DNA from: JBEKCD01 sp050015055
Lineage (GTDB): Archaea; Thermoproteota; Bathyarchaeia; Bathyarchaeales; Bathycorpusculaceae
Reading direction: 5' to 3'
DNA: 50,872 nucleotides
Assembly: GCA_050015055.1 (NCBI GenBank)
Contig: JBEKCD010000016.1
Location: 1 to 50,872 of the forward strand
Positions 35,169-44,301 of the stretch are shown here, piece by piece. Made by a program: the position numbers and the translations under genes. How positions within the stretch are numbered: position 1 is the first letter of the stretch; each line of letters opens with the position of its first letter. The notes beneath the pieces were generated by a model that ran no database searches, was not told the DNA's origin, and saw only the letters and a list, made by a program, of their open reading frames with translations.

Positions 35169-35311
35169 CCTTCAACCTCACCCTAGACACGAGATCATTT
35201 GAACTGATTGGAACGATCGTAAATTGTCCGCCGGAGCATATAAAATAATATTCAGCGAACTTTGCTGGTGGAGAAGACGAAGAAAAAGCCAGCATCTGCG
35301 GGCGTACACTG

Positions 35312-36376
35312 TCACACGTGTGTGTAGATGCGGTCGCTGGTGTACTTTCCAGTCTGCATTTCCTGTTCTATTTCGCGCAGCAGCATTATGCGTTTGAAGG
35401 TGGGCGGGTGGGTTGAGAACCACGTGTTCACCGTTTTCCACGAAGACTTGGCTTCTTTCTCCATGGCCAACTCCAACTCTTTTTCGTTCAGTACGCCGTC
35501 GTGGTCCAAGTCGTACTCACTCTTCTTATCAATGATATCATGGATTTCCTTTTTGGCCTGCACCGGGTCACTTATGTAGAAAGCTCTGACGCCCTCGGGA
35601 GGTTTCGGCGACAGCGACAAGCCATACGTGATCTTTGTGAGCGCGCTCTCCAAGCTTCTAGGCGAGCCCGTCACGTAGGCTGAATACGCATCTGAATAGT
35701 GTTCCCGTAGTCTGCTGAGACGCATCACGCTCAACTGTGAGATAAAGTAGACCACGAAAGAGATAATAGCGATGATGATGAGGGCTGCCGCGGCACTGCC
35801 CTGGTTTTTCTTGTTCGAAGAACCGCCTCCCAACCACGCCGCCGACATCGTTCCCCGCGCGACAAGATAGGCCAACAACGGCAACGCAGAAAGCAGCGTC
35901 ATAATGGCATAATCCTTGTGTCTTATGTGCCCCAGCTCATGGCCGATTACGCCTCTCACTTCGTCCTCGTTCAAGTTTTGCAGCAGCCCCTGGTGGACTG
36001 CCAGCGTGGCTGAGTGTGCAGTTCGGCCAAAAACAAAGGCGTTAGGCGTGTTGTTCGGGACTATGGCCAGCCGCGGCATGGGCACCTTGCTCTTGTCAGC
36101 GAGTTCCTTCACAGTGGATTCGAGCCACGGGTTTTCACCCGGCTTAAGGTATTGCAAATGCGTCGAAAATTTAACGATTGAAGGTCCGATAGCATACTGA
36201 AACAGAACGAAGAGCAGTGGAAGGGCCACGATGAGAACTAAGTCAAGACTCAGCGACAACGGAGCAACGAACACTTGAATGATAAACAGCACCAAAGCTA
36301 GGAAAGCCGCGAATATGAAGAGCGTGATGAATATGCCTGCTCCCATAGCAAACTTCAAACCAGACAGGCCAGGCAA
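35312..36376 (-). CDS. htpX: HtpX-family M48 membrane metalloprotease with EF-hand insert
   Basis: 354 residues. Two N-terminal membrane helices, zinc site HELGH at 146-150, two further hydrophobic segments (about 158-180 and 195-216), and the third ligand in the EHYSDAYSAYV helix. Unusual is a full EF-hand loop, DLDHDGVLNEKE at 289-300, inside the cytoplasmic part before the closing STHPPTFKRI helix. TTG start with GGGTGA upstream and a TTATAAAAA promoter box at 36396-36404. Membrane-protein quality control, possibly calcium-modulated. Confidence 0.88.
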   Translation of the reverse strand: MPGLSGLKFAMGAGIFITLFIFAAFLALVLFIIQVFVAPLSLSLDLVLIVALPLLFVLFQYAIGPSIVKFSTHLQYLKPGENPWLESTVKELADKSKVPMPRLAIVPNNTPNAFVFGRTAHSATLAVHQGLLQNLNEDEVRGVIGHELGHIRHKDYAIMTLLSALPLLAYLVARGTMSAAWLGGGSSNKKNQGSAAAALIIIAIISFVVYFISQLSVMRLSRLREHYSDAYSAYVTGSPRSLESALTKITYGLSLSPKPPEGVRAFYISDPVQAKKEIHDIIDKKSEYDLDHDGVLNEKELELAMEKEAKSSWKTVNTWFSTHPPTFKRIMLLREIEQEMQTGKYTSDRIYTHV

Positions 36377-36555
36377 CCAATTTCACCCTTTTGTTTTTTA
36401 TAACAGAAAATCCTGAGAGAATTAAAGCTTTCTAAGAGTAAGGGCTATTAAGTAATCTGGCATATACTGTTGCGTTATTTGTGATAGCTACATTTCCTTA
36501 AAGATTTCTTTGGCAAACACAATAAGGTTGTGCGGTGGACGTATTTCGCGCAGTC

Positions 36556-36876
36556 TCAGCCAACAAATTGCACATGCCGCGAGCGAACCAGACCCCCCCT
36601 TCGTATGAAGAATGACATAGTAGCAAATGCGAGGGCAAGGAAAAACAGAGCAAATATCAAGAAAACCCATGCTTCCAAAGACTTGGGGAGAAAATATCCA
36701 AAGTCCGGGTTTGTCTTAGGAATGTATGCTTGCCTACCAAGAATGTAGTAGTATGGCACCGTCAAAAGAATGAAAAAAGCCGAGAAACTTAAGAGTGAAA
36801 CTACACCTAGAGTTCGGTTGGATAATGATTTTGCAAACATGCTGTTATCATAAAGTGCTAGGTCGTTGCTGTTCAT
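36556..36876 (-). CDS. Small two-helix membrane protein
   Basis: 106 residues with helices at about 22-46 and 68-90, a loop between (GRQAYIPKTNPDFGYFLPKS) likely outside, and a basic C-terminus (RRGGLVRSRH). No family recognised. Stands alone. Confidence 0.55.
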   Translation of the reverse strand: MNSNDLALYDNSMFAKSLSNRTLGVVSLLSFSAFFILLTVPYYYILGRQAYIPKTNPDFGYFLPKSLEAWVFLIFALFFLALAFATMSFFIRRGGLVRSRHVQFVG

Positions 36877-37012
36877 AAGTTTTCGGGCGAACCAATTTGC
36901 GCGCGCGTTACAGTGCCCTAAGAGGTTTCAGGGGAAAATTAAGATAGTAGATGATTCGTACATTACCTAAAATAACCGCCGGATGCTCGTCCGTGTTGAG
37001 GTGAAATTGAGC

Positions 37013-37681
37013 GTGAATTGGGGGCTAGTGACACTTGCGATGGAGTTTGTGAGCTCTCTAATAAGCTTCATCCTTGGATACTACGCGTTGAAGGGTTATC
37101 GGGCGTCTGGTTCTCGTGGACTCTTCCTTCTATTCACGGCGTTCATGGTTCTCGGCATTGGCATTTTTCTTAGACTGATAGCCGTGACTTACTTCGCTGT
37201 TATCCTTGGAGTTCATGAAGCATCGAGGGCTCAACTGCTCGGCCTCGTCAGGCTTACCGTGTGGATTTACTCCGTGACTCAGCTCATAGCCTACAGCATC
37301 TTCGCGGTTACGTACATCCTGCAGGCGAGGGACCTCGGAAAACAAAGTACCACTGCATCTGCAGTTGCAGCCGCTGCCATCGTTCCATTCAGTGCAAACT
37401 TGTTCTTCATTCCGCAACTTGAACTTGTGGCTATAACGTTGCTTGGCTTCGTAACAGTCTACTCCTTCATGAACCTGCTTCTGAAGAAGGGCAGTGATGC
37501 CACACTCGTGCTTCTTGGCTTTGGCTTCATGATGTTGAGCCATGTGTTCTTCCTACTGGAAGGATTCAAGAGTGCATCAGGAGCATTCCTGCTTCTGGGG
37601 CAGTTAGCTCAGCTGACCGGGTTCGTCTGCCTGTTAATTATGCTGGCGAGGGTGAACAAAATAAATGTCCCGAGAGCATAA
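37013..37681 (+). CDS. Six- to seven-helix integral membrane protein
   Basis: 222 residues from GTG 37013, which has GAGGTGA eight bases upstream; an ATG at 36983 is possible. Hydrophobic helices run through the whole length (for example LISFILGYYALKGY, GLFLLFTAFMVLGIGIFLRL). No transporter or enzyme motif seen. Its last codons overlap the winged-helix gene by 17 bases, so the two are translated together; the pair resembles membrane sensor plus regulator arrangements. Confidence 0.7.
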   Translation: MNWGLVTLAMEFVSSLISFILGYYALKGYRASGSRGLFLLFTAFMVLGIGIFLRLIAVTYFAVILGVHEASRAQLLGLVRLTVWIYSVTQLIAYSIFAVTYILQARDLGKQSTTASAVAAAAIVPFSANLFFIPQLELVAITLLGFVTVYSFMNLLLKKGSDATLVLLGFGFMMLSHVFFLLEGFKSASGAFLLLGQLAQLTGFVCLLIMLARVNKINVPRA

Positions 37682-37955
37682 GGAATACCGCTCTAAGACC
37701 CGCATTTACGCCGACATACTAAACTCCATAATGAAACACGGCGGAAAATCCGGGCCGACACGTATTCTTTATGGTGCAAACCTCTCATACGACAGGTTGA
37801 TGAAACACCTCAACCAGCTTATCGAGCTGGGACTGATTCAAGAGGAAAAAGAAGACGGGGAAGTCGTTTTCAAACTCACCGACAAGGGCAGAGCCTTCGT
37901 GTTAGAATTCATCAAAGTAGAGAAGTTCGCCGAAGCCTTCGGAATAACCATCTAA
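37665..37955 (+). CDS. Winged-helix transcription regulator (HTH_45 type)
   Basis: 96 residues. RSKTRIYADILNSIMKHGGKSG, TRILYGANLSYDRLMKHLNQ (recognition helix) and KLTDKGRAFVLEF wing match the archaeal winged-helix family often given as PF14947. Overlaps the membrane-protein gene by 17 bases; likely its partner or regulator. A GCGCGC motif and a T-run (37975-37982) follow. Confidence 0.8.
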   Translation: MSREHKEYRSKTRIYADILNSIMKHGGKSGPTRILYGANLSYDRLMKHLNQLIELGLIQEEKEDGEVVFKLTDKGRAFVLEFIKVEKFAEAFGITI

Positions 37956-38124
37956 GCTCTACTGCGCGCTAACGGCTTTTTTGGATGACGCTAAATTCTT
38001 ATTGGCCAGGTTGCCCTAGTAACAGATTTGCTTCAGCGAGGGTGAATTTATAACGTCAGCAAAAAAAGGATGGAACATCATTTCCCGAAGCTATCAGCGG
38101 AAGACGAGAATCTCTCTTGAGGAT

Positions 38125-38877
38125 GTGCATTACGGACCGATTTCGGCTGGAGAGCGAGAGCTGAAGCTGCTTGGAAAAGTGAGGGATAAAGATGCTCTTG
38201 AAGTCGGCTGCGGCGGTGGACAAAACGCCATAGTTCTTGCTAAATGGGGTGCTAGGTCTGTCGGTCTGGACATTTCTGAAGAACAGATTAAGCATGCCAG
38301 GAAACTCGCAAGGAAGGAAAAGGTGAGGGTTCCATTTCACGTTGGCAACATGGAAGACCTAGGCGTCTTCAAGGCTGAAAGCTTTGACATTGTACTCTCC
38401 TCATTCGCCGTAGAATATGCAGATGATATTAGGGCAGCCTTTAAGGAAGTCTTCAGGGTGTTGCGGAAAACAGGAATATTTGTCCTCGCTGCGACACATC
38501 CTATTAATGGCAGGGGAAGGTCGTTACGTCGGGGAAAGAGAAGAGTTTGGTCGGTGAGCAACTATTTTGACCGACGAAAACGCGTCTGGAAGTGGAAGGT
38601 CGAGGATGGGGTGGCTGAATTCCGCGGCCAGCAAGTAACAATTCAAGACTATTTTGACCTGTTCGGTGAAGCTGGTTTCGCTGTCGAACGAGTCTTGGAG
38701 CCCGAGCCGTACCCTATTGACAAAATGAGTGAGGCTGAACTCGCAAAGATTCCTTACCTGGAAGCTGGATACCTGAAAGACTATGATTTATGGCAGAAAG
38801 TGCCTTACACCATCATCTTCAAAACCAGGAAGAAATTCAAACGCACCCACGACGCACTGATTCACGTTCGTAACTGA
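38125..38877 (+). CDS. Class I SAM-dependent methyltransferase
   Basis: 250 residues. Motif I LEVGCGGGQNAIVLAKWG, motif II VGLDISEEQ, then LSSFAVEYADDIRAAF and FRVLRKTGIFVLAATHP of Methyltransf_11 enzymes. The GTG start at 38125 is conservative: the conserved family N-terminus (SAKKGWNIISRSYQRKTRI) reads in frame further upstream, open to 38023 with no ATG, GTG or TTG. An ATA at 38050 directly after GGTGAATTT could be the start, or a start was lost to a sequence change. Confidence 0.8.
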   Translation: MHYGPISAGERELKLLGKVRDKDALEVGCGGGQNAIVLAKWGARSVGLDISEEQIKHARKLARKEKVRVPFHVGNMEDLGVFKAESFDIVLSSFAVEYADDIRAAFKEVFRVLRKTGIFVLAATHPINGRGRSLRRGKRRVWSVSNYFDRRKRVWKWKVEDGVAEFRGQQVTIQDYFDLFGEAGFAVERVLEPEPYPIDKMSEAELAKIPYLEAGYLKDYDLWQKVPYTIIFKTRKKFKRTHDALIHVRN

Positions 38878-38944
38878 TAACTGTGCGTCAGTCCTGCTCC
38901 AAAAAAAAGAGAGCGCAATATGAAAAACGCATTTGATCTTCGGC

Positions 38945-38969
38945 GTTAACTACAGTTAATCTTAAATAG
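38945..38969 (+). promoter_or_regulatory. Palindrome plus TATA box before the RimK-like pair
   Basis: TTAACT-AC-AGTTAA (38945-38958) is an inverted repeat directly upstream of the box CTTAAATAGG (38961-38970). The string ACAGTTAATCTTAAA is shared with the gcvH promoter. Confidence 0.4.
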
Positions 38970-39013
38970 GTAAGCTGCACTACCGAACTTGTAAGTCATC
39001 TGGTGTCACATGG

Positions 39014-39706
39014 TTGCTGGTTGTCTCAAACATCGAGTTACCGACAAGCTTGCACGCAATGAAACCGACTGCATTCCTGAACTCGTCAATAAAAGATTTT
39101 ACTCTCAATCTTAACAATGACTACCGCTACTTGAAGACGAGCTATTATGTGTCTGTGCATGCGGAGGTTCTGGGAAACCGCGTGATTCCCTCAAGCGAGA
39201 GCATAATTGACGCCAGCAGAACGCCTATTTTGCTGCTTAAAGCTTCAAAGGCCGAGATTCCAACCTTGCCTTATCTGGTCACCGGATCGGTGAAAAAGAT
39301 AATTTCAGAGCTTGGGTTTCCACTCGTCGTTTTCGCCGTCAACCCATTCTGCTACGACGGTTTCAGAATCGCACAGAATGAGAGCGCACTGTACAGGGCC
39401 GTCAAGAGCCTGAGCATGAACTATAAGTTCGCTGTCTGCGCCCAGCCGCTTAAGGGTGAAATGGTTTCGTTCAAGTCTGTCTTTGGAAAGTGTGAGATGG
39501 AGGGGGAGGTCGCAAAAATCTCGATGAGGGTTTACGAAGTTTTTCGACTTCCAATATGCAAGTTACATGTCCAAAAGGTTGGAAAAGACGCGTACCTGTG
39601 CGGGCTCCAGCCCTTGAGGATGGATGAGGTTTTGCCCGCGGATTTGGAAATGGCTAGTGAAGAGGTTTCTCGCATGTCGAGAAAGGGTGAACACCTAGTT
39701 GGCTAG
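39014..39706 (+). CDS. RimK-like ATP-grasp N-terminal (RLAN-like) protein
   Basis: 230 residues from a TTG start. LNNDYRYLKTSYYVSVHAEVLGNRVIPS follows the pattern of the RLAN domain, which in bacteria is fused to a RimK-like ATP-grasp enzyme. Here it is a separate protein whose gene overlaps the ATP-grasp gene by 8 bases. A start at ATG 39059 is possible. Probably the substrate-positioning subunit of the next gene. Confidence 0.65.
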   Translation: MLVVSNIELPTSLHAMKPTAFLNSSIKDFTLNLNNDYRYLKTSYYVSVHAEVLGNRVIPSSESIIDASRTPILLLKASKAEIPTLPYLVTGSVKKIISELGFPLVVFAVNPFCYDGFRIAQNESALYRAVKSLSMNYKFAVCAQPLKGEMVSFKSVFGKCEMEGEVAKISMRVYEVFRLPICKLHVQKVGKDAYLCGLQPLRMDEVLPADLEMASEEVSRMSRKGEHLVG

Positions 39707-40577
39707 GATAGCCTGTTTCGTCGAGAAATACAACTTTTCAGATCAAAGAGAAGCAACTGCCCTCCAGAACTTCCAACGTACAGCACAGAGAATGGGCCAC
39801 CAATTCAATTTCCTTTTCAGAGAAGACATACCCGAGATCCCAGAGTACGACGCGGTCTTCATAAGAGCCACAACCGACCCACTCTTCACCTCCTACGTGG
39901 TATCCAAGACGGCTTGGGAGCTGGGCAAAAAAGTAATCGACGACCCAGAGTCAATACAGATTTGCGGCAACAAGATACACCTGTACGATCTCTTCGAAAA
40001 GCACGACGTGCCCCACATCCCAACCGTCTTCCTGAACAAGGAGGACTTGCACCACAAACGACTCGTAGAAGTTTTTGAAACCCTCGGAAAACCCATCGTC
40101 GTCAAAGCCCCGTACACCAGCTTCTCAAAATACGTGGAAAAGGTAGCATGCGAGACAAGCTTCCGCGACGTAGCCAAAAGATACTTCAGAAAATCCGACA
40201 TGCTCGCCGTCCAAACATTCATGCCTACAGCCTTCGACTGGAGAGTCGGCGTCCTAAACCGGAAAACATTGTACGTGTGCAAGTACATGATCCCAAAGGG
40301 CAGATGGAAGCATGGAGCCAAACGCAGAGGCAAACCCACCTTCGTCTGGGGAAGAACCGTCGCCCTCAAAACAGAAAACGCCCCCTCCAAACTGAAGGAA
40401 GTGGCGCTCAAGGCCTGTGACGTCATCGGACACGGACTCTACGGAGTCGACATAAAAGAATTCAACGGCAACTACGTTGTAGTGGAAGTCAACGACAACC
40501 CCAGCATCTACGCAGGCTACGAAGACTCCCGAAACACGGATCTCTACGGAAAAATCATAGAATACCTAGTCGATTAG
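39699..40577 (+). CDS. RimK-like ATP-grasp ligase
   Basis: 292 residues; ATP-dependent carboxylate-amine ligase. PIVVKAPYTSFSKYVEKV (nucleotide lysine loop), MLAVQTFMPTAFDWRVGVLN, and the magnesium site EVNDNPSIYAGYED near 277-290 fit the family. TTG start with GGTGA eight bases upstream, inside the end of the RLAN-like gene. Substrate unknown; the family modifies proteins or peptides with amino acids. Confidence 0.8.
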   Translation: MARIACFVEKYNFSDQREATALQNFQRTAQRMGHQFNFLFREDIPEIPEYDAVFIRATTDPLFTSYVVSKTAWELGKKVIDDPESIQICGNKIHLYDLFEKHDVPHIPTVFLNKEDLHHKRLVEVFETLGKPIVVKAPYTSFSKYVEKVACETSFRDVAKRYFRKSDMLAVQTFMPTAFDWRVGVLNRKTLYVCKYMIPKGRWKHGAKRRGKPTFVWGRTVALKTENAPSKLKEVALKACDVIGHGLYGVDIKEFNGNYVVVEVNDNPSIYAGYEDSRNTDLYGKIIEYLVD

Positions 40578-40757
40578 ATTCATCTCGTCCAAGAAGCACC
40601 TTATGCGCGCGCCAAAACCACCGCTTTCTTTCTCACTCCTCATCAAGTACATTCCCGATTGAACTCATGTTTAAGACTTTACTTCATCAGATTTTAAGCA
40701 TCCGAAAACGCATTGCTTTATTAAACCCTAGACATAATTGCTTTCGGAAATGTCATC

Positions 40758-41696
40758 ATGGTTCACATAGCAGTTGCGGGGACCGGCCGCGTTGGTGGAG
40801 AAGTTGCCTTCAGCCTGATCTTCGAAAGGTACGTGACAGAACTCTCACTCGTCGACAAAGCTCCAAACGTTGCTGAAATGACCAAAGAGGAATTGTGCCA
40901 TGCCATCGCCAGCCACGGTTTTGATATCAAAATAAACGCATACGACGACGCCAAGCAGGTGAAAGACGCGGATCTGATAGTGATAGCAGCCGGTTTCCCG
41001 AGAACACCTGAAATGAGCAGAAGAGACCTAGCGACGAAGAACGCCGGAATAGTGAAGTCGATAGTGGAAAACACGCTTGAAAACAACCCGGAAGCATGGT
41101 ACTTCGTCATCACAAACCCCGTTGACGCCATGACCACACTAGCCAACAACGCCGCAGACTACAAGAGACAAATCATCGGAACCGGAACCTGCCTTGAAAC
41201 CTCGAGATTCAGGACAATAATCAGCAGAGAACTGAACGTCCCAATAGGAACAGTCGAAGCCTACGTGGGCGGAGAACACGGAGAAGCCGCCGTTCCCCTC
41301 TGGAGCCTCGTCAGAATCAACGGCGAACCACTAGAGAAATACCTCAGAAAAACTTCAAAGACGCTGGACAAGGCCAAGTGCGAGAACTACGTGAAAGAGG
41401 TCAGCCGCGAAATAATACGCTTCCTAGGCGGAACAAGATACGGCCCAGCCGGCTCCTTCATCGAGATAATTCGCGGACTCGTGCTGAATACGGGTAAAGT
41501 GATGAGCTACTCCAGACAGACCCAGTTCAAGAAGAGCACTCCTGAACCCGTTTACGTCACGGTGCCCGCCAGAATCGCAAAGTCGCTCCGCCCGGACCTC
41601 TGGGACATGCTGAGCGAGCCGGAGAAAAAGGCAATCGAAGACGCCGCAGTAGCCATCTACAAGACCTATCGTGAAGCTGTCGAGGGACAACATTGA
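40758..41696 (+). CDS. mdh: Malate dehydrogenase (LDH/MDH family)
   Basis: 312 residues. NAD loop VAGTGRVGGEV (about 5-15), Asp after strand 2 in LSLVDKA, and the substrate loop AGFPRTPEMSRRDL with Arg in the malate-specific position. ITNPVDAMT and the catalytic His in YVGGEHGEAAVP are intact. Box CTTTATTAAA at 40716-40725 gives a short leader. Its stop overlaps the deoxyhypusine synthase start (TTGA). Confidence 0.9.
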   Translation: MVHIAVAGTGRVGGEVAFSLIFERYVTELSLVDKAPNVAEMTKEELCHAIASHGFDIKINAYDDAKQVKDADLIVIAAGFPRTPEMSRRDLATKNAGIVKSIVENTLENNPEAWYFVITNPVDAMTTLANNAADYKRQIIGTGTCLETSRFRTIISRELNVPIGTVEAYVGGEHGEAAVPLWSLVRINGEPLEKYLRKTSKTLDKAKCENYVKEVSREIIRFLGGTRYGPAGSFIEIIRGLVLNTGKVMSYSRQTQFKKSTPEPVYVTVPARIAKSLRPDLWDMLSEPEKKAIEDAAVAIYKTYREAVEGQH

Positions 41697-42646
41697 TTTG
41701 GAAGAACCCAGTTGAGGACTACAGTTTCTCCGACAAAATGTCCGTGGACGAACTCGTCCTGCAGATGGAAAAAGCCTGGGGATTCACGGCTGGAAAACTG
41801 GCCGTGGGCGTGAAAATCCTCGAAGAAATGGTCAGAGACAAGAAGTGCGTCAAATTTCTCTCCTTCACGGGAAACCTCGTGGCCACGGGAGCCCGAGGCG
41901 CTCTGAAGGAGTTAGTGAAACAAAAGCTCGTCGACGTTATCGTAACGACCTGCGGAACACTAGACCATGATGTTGCCCGAAGCTGGAAAGACTACTACAG
42001 AGGCTCATTCATCATGAGCGATGCCAAACTGCGCGAAAAAAACATTAACCGCTTGGGAAACGTTCTTGTTCCGAACGAAAGCTACGGCCTTATCATCGAG
42101 AAGAAAATGCAAGGATTACTGCAGAGCCTATGGGAAGAAGGCGCCAGAGAGGTTTCGTCAGCTCAGCTGTGCCGCGAGATTGGAAAGCGCATCTGCAACG
42201 AAAGCTCCATCCTCTACTGGGCAGCTGAGAATGACGTGTCGGTTTTCGTGCCAGGCATCACCGACGGCGCAGTCGGATACCAGACATGGCTTTTCTCGCA
42301 AGATCACGATTTCAAGCTCAACTTGCTGAAGGACTCTGGACAATTGAGCGACATCGTCTTCTCAGCAAAAAAGACCGGCGCCCTGCTCATAGGCGGCGGA
42401 ATATCGAAGCATCACACGCTCTGGTGGAACCAGTTCAAAGACGGCCTCAACTACGCCGTGTACATAAGCACGGCAGTGGAATGGGACGGCAGCCTTTCTG
42501 GCGCCAGGCCTAGAGAAGCAGTTTCATGGGGAAAGATAAACGCGAAAGCCGACAAAATCATGATTGAGGGCGATGCTTCACTCATACTGCCCATAATGGT
42601 AGGCTCACTATTAGCAAGGGTTGGAAAACCTAGGGAACGTGGCTGA
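41693..42646 (+). CDS. dys: Deoxyhypusine synthase
   Basis: 317 residues; transfers aminobutyl from spermidine to a lysine of aIF5A. NAD site FLSFTGNLVATGARG, then TTCGTLDHDVAR, and the catalytic lysine in IGGGISKHHTLWWN. TTG start overlapping the mdh stop, GAGGGA upstream. Convergent with and overlapping by 17 bases a second, diverged deoxyhypusine synthase-like gene. Confidence 0.9.
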   Translation: MIWKNPVEDYSFSDKMSVDELVLQMEKAWGFTAGKLAVGVKILEEMVRDKKCVKFLSFTGNLVATGARGALKELVKQKLVDVIVTTCGTLDHDVARSWKDYYRGSFIMSDAKLREKNINRLGNVLVPNESYGLIIEKKMQGLLQSLWEEGAREVSSAQLCREIGKRICNESSILYWAAENDVSVFVPGITDGAVGYQTWLFSQDHDFKLNLLKDSGQLSDIVFSAKKTGALLIGGGISKHHTLWWNQFKDGLNYAVYISTAVEWDGSLSGARPREAVSWGKINAKADKIMIEGDASLILPIMVGSLLARVGKPRERG

Positions 42647-43691
42647 AGAGCCACGAGAGATCCGGCCCTTTCCTCTTCACCTTCACCCTCTCGTTGAGCG
42701 CGTGAGTTATCAGCGGCAAAGCGATCGTCGCGTCACAGTAGCAAACGGCTCTTTTCCCCGTTATGTCGATTTTTCCCCAGCTTATAGCCTCTTCAAGTGT
42801 GCAGCCTGACAAGCCTCCCCACTGCGGCGAATCAGCTGTTATCTGAATCGCGTAACGGTGTGGATAGTAGTACTCCTTTATACCTTTTCGCAGGTGACCC
42901 TTCCTTCCAGGAACACCCTCATCCATCGTCTTAGGCGAGACAGAAATGGCCAGCAGTTGAGTGAAGTCTTTGGGCACGCCGCCGCCTATGTAGATGACGC
43001 CCACCTCCTTGGTCTTCTCGCCTATGCCCACGAACTGGTCAAACTCTTTAACCGCGTCCAGCACGATAGGGTGACCCTCGTTCTTGGCCATCAAGAAAGC
43101 CTCGCCATAGGCACTGTCCGCTATGGCAGGACAGAACACAGGCACGTCGTGGGCGGCCGCCGTTGCAACTATGCTCTTCACGCCCTTCTTGTACAAGTAC
43201 TTGCCAAAAGCATACAGAAGCTCAGCAGAAGTGTAGGGATACCCTTTCTTAAGAGTCTTAAGCCCATTCGTCATGAGCAGCTCCATCTCTCTGTAATCGG
43301 TCTCCTTCCCATAAACGTCGTAATACCTGTTAACATCCGCCTTCAAGAGCTCCTGATCGTCCGCGTAGTGCGTGCCCTGCCAGTAGCCGAGCCCCATAGC
43401 GTCAACGATGTCCTCCGAAACGTTCGCTCCCGTCGAAACAAGAACGTCGATGAAACGATTCTCTATCAGCCAATTAACCATCTTCCACTGGCCAGCCGTG
43501 CTCATCGAACCCGAGAAACCCATGATAATAACCAAATCTTTCTCCTTAACCATCGCTTCCCAAACGTCAACAGCTTCCCCGAGCTTTCTCCCCTGATAAG
43601 CCGTTTCGCTCATTTCAGCCAACAGCTTGGACACGCTCTTCTCTTTAACGTCGATGGCTTTTACCTTCCTCTTGAAGTACGAACTGGACAT
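42630..43691 (-). CDS. Second deoxyhypusine synthase-like protein
   Basis: 353 residues. IIMGFSGSMSTAGQWKMV, STGANVSEDIVDAMG and the lysine loop IYIGGGVPKDFTQ keep the fold and active-site lysine, but sequence differs strongly from the neighbour at 41693. Members of this branch in bacteria and archaea include polyamine enzymes other than deoxyhypusine synthase, so a homospermidine synthase-like role is possible. ATG with GAGAGG upstream; box CTTATACTG near 43722-43732. Confidence 0.82.
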   Translation of the reverse strand: MSSSYFKRKVKAIDVKEKSVSKLLAEMSETAYQGRKLGEAVDVWEAMVKEKDLVIIMGFSGSMSTAGQWKMVNWLIENRFIDVLVSTGANVSEDIVDAMGLGYWQGTHYADDQELLKADVNRYYDVYGKETDYREMELLMTNGLKTLKKGYPYTSAELLYAFGKYLYKKGVKSIVATAAAHDVPVFCPAIADSAYGEAFLMAKNEGHPIVLDAVKEFDQFVGIGEKTKEVGVIYIGGGVPKDFTQLLAISVSPKTMDEGVPGRKGHLRKGIKEYYYPHRYAIQITADSPQWGGLSGCTLEEAISWGKIDITGKRAVCYCDATIALPLITHALNERVKVKRKGPDLSWLFSHVP

Positions 43692-43801
43692 GCTGAAACC
43701 TCTCGTTGTAGATTAAGGGTGCAGTATAAGAGATTTTTGATGCTAAGGTCTGCCACAGGGATGAAAGAGTGTTCAGCAATTCTATTGGAATCGTGCGTGA
43801 G

Positions 43802-44170
43802 CTAAAGTTTTACTTGTTGCCCTTTCTGCTGTTTTTCTCTGCATTGGTCAAGTGTTTCTACTGCACGTCTTATGTGCGGAATCGTGATTGAACCGCCGAC
43901 TATTAAGGCCACGTTTAACGCTTCGAGAAGCTCTTCGTCTGAGACTCCTTCCTGAATGCAGCGGATCACGTGGTACGTGATACAATCGTTGCAGCGCAAG
44001 ACAGTGGACGCGACCAAACCCATCATCTCCTTTGTTTTCACGTCTAGGACGCTCTTCTCGTACGCGCGACTGTCCAAAGCAAAAAACCGCTTGATTCCAA
44101 GGTTTCCAGCGGAAAGGATGCGCTGATTCATCTTTTCGCGGTAGCGCCTGAACTCTTCAAGATCGCTCAA
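43802..44170 (-). CDS. Carboxymuconolactone decarboxylase-family (AhpD-like) protein
   Basis: 122 residues. Redox motif C60-NDC63-ITYH67 with RCNDCITYHVIRCIQ helix is that of AhpD-like peroxidase/reductase proteins. VDEELLEALNVALIVGGSI follows the family. Antioxidant or small-molecule function; no partner nearby. Confidence 0.88.
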   Translation of the reverse strand: MSDLEEFRRYREKMNQRILSAGNLGIKRFFALDSRAYEKSVLDVKTKEMMGLVASTVLRCNDCITYHVIRCIQEGVSDEELLEALNVALIVGGSITIPHIRRAVETLDQCREKQQKGQQVKL

Positions 44171-44301
44171 AACACTTCACCGCTTTCCTTAGCTATCTAG
44201 ACCACATAAAACACTTTTGCACTCTGACAGGGCTTTGAGAGCGACCAGTATTCAAGGCCCAATCTGGTTTTTTGCAGGCCTGCCCATCAACGTGGCGCTA
44301 G

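Noticed and set aside
42858..43805. 315-codon plus-strand open frame
   Set aside because: Antisense shadow of the well-supported deoxyhypusine synthase-like gene; no domain signature and poor amino-acid composition.
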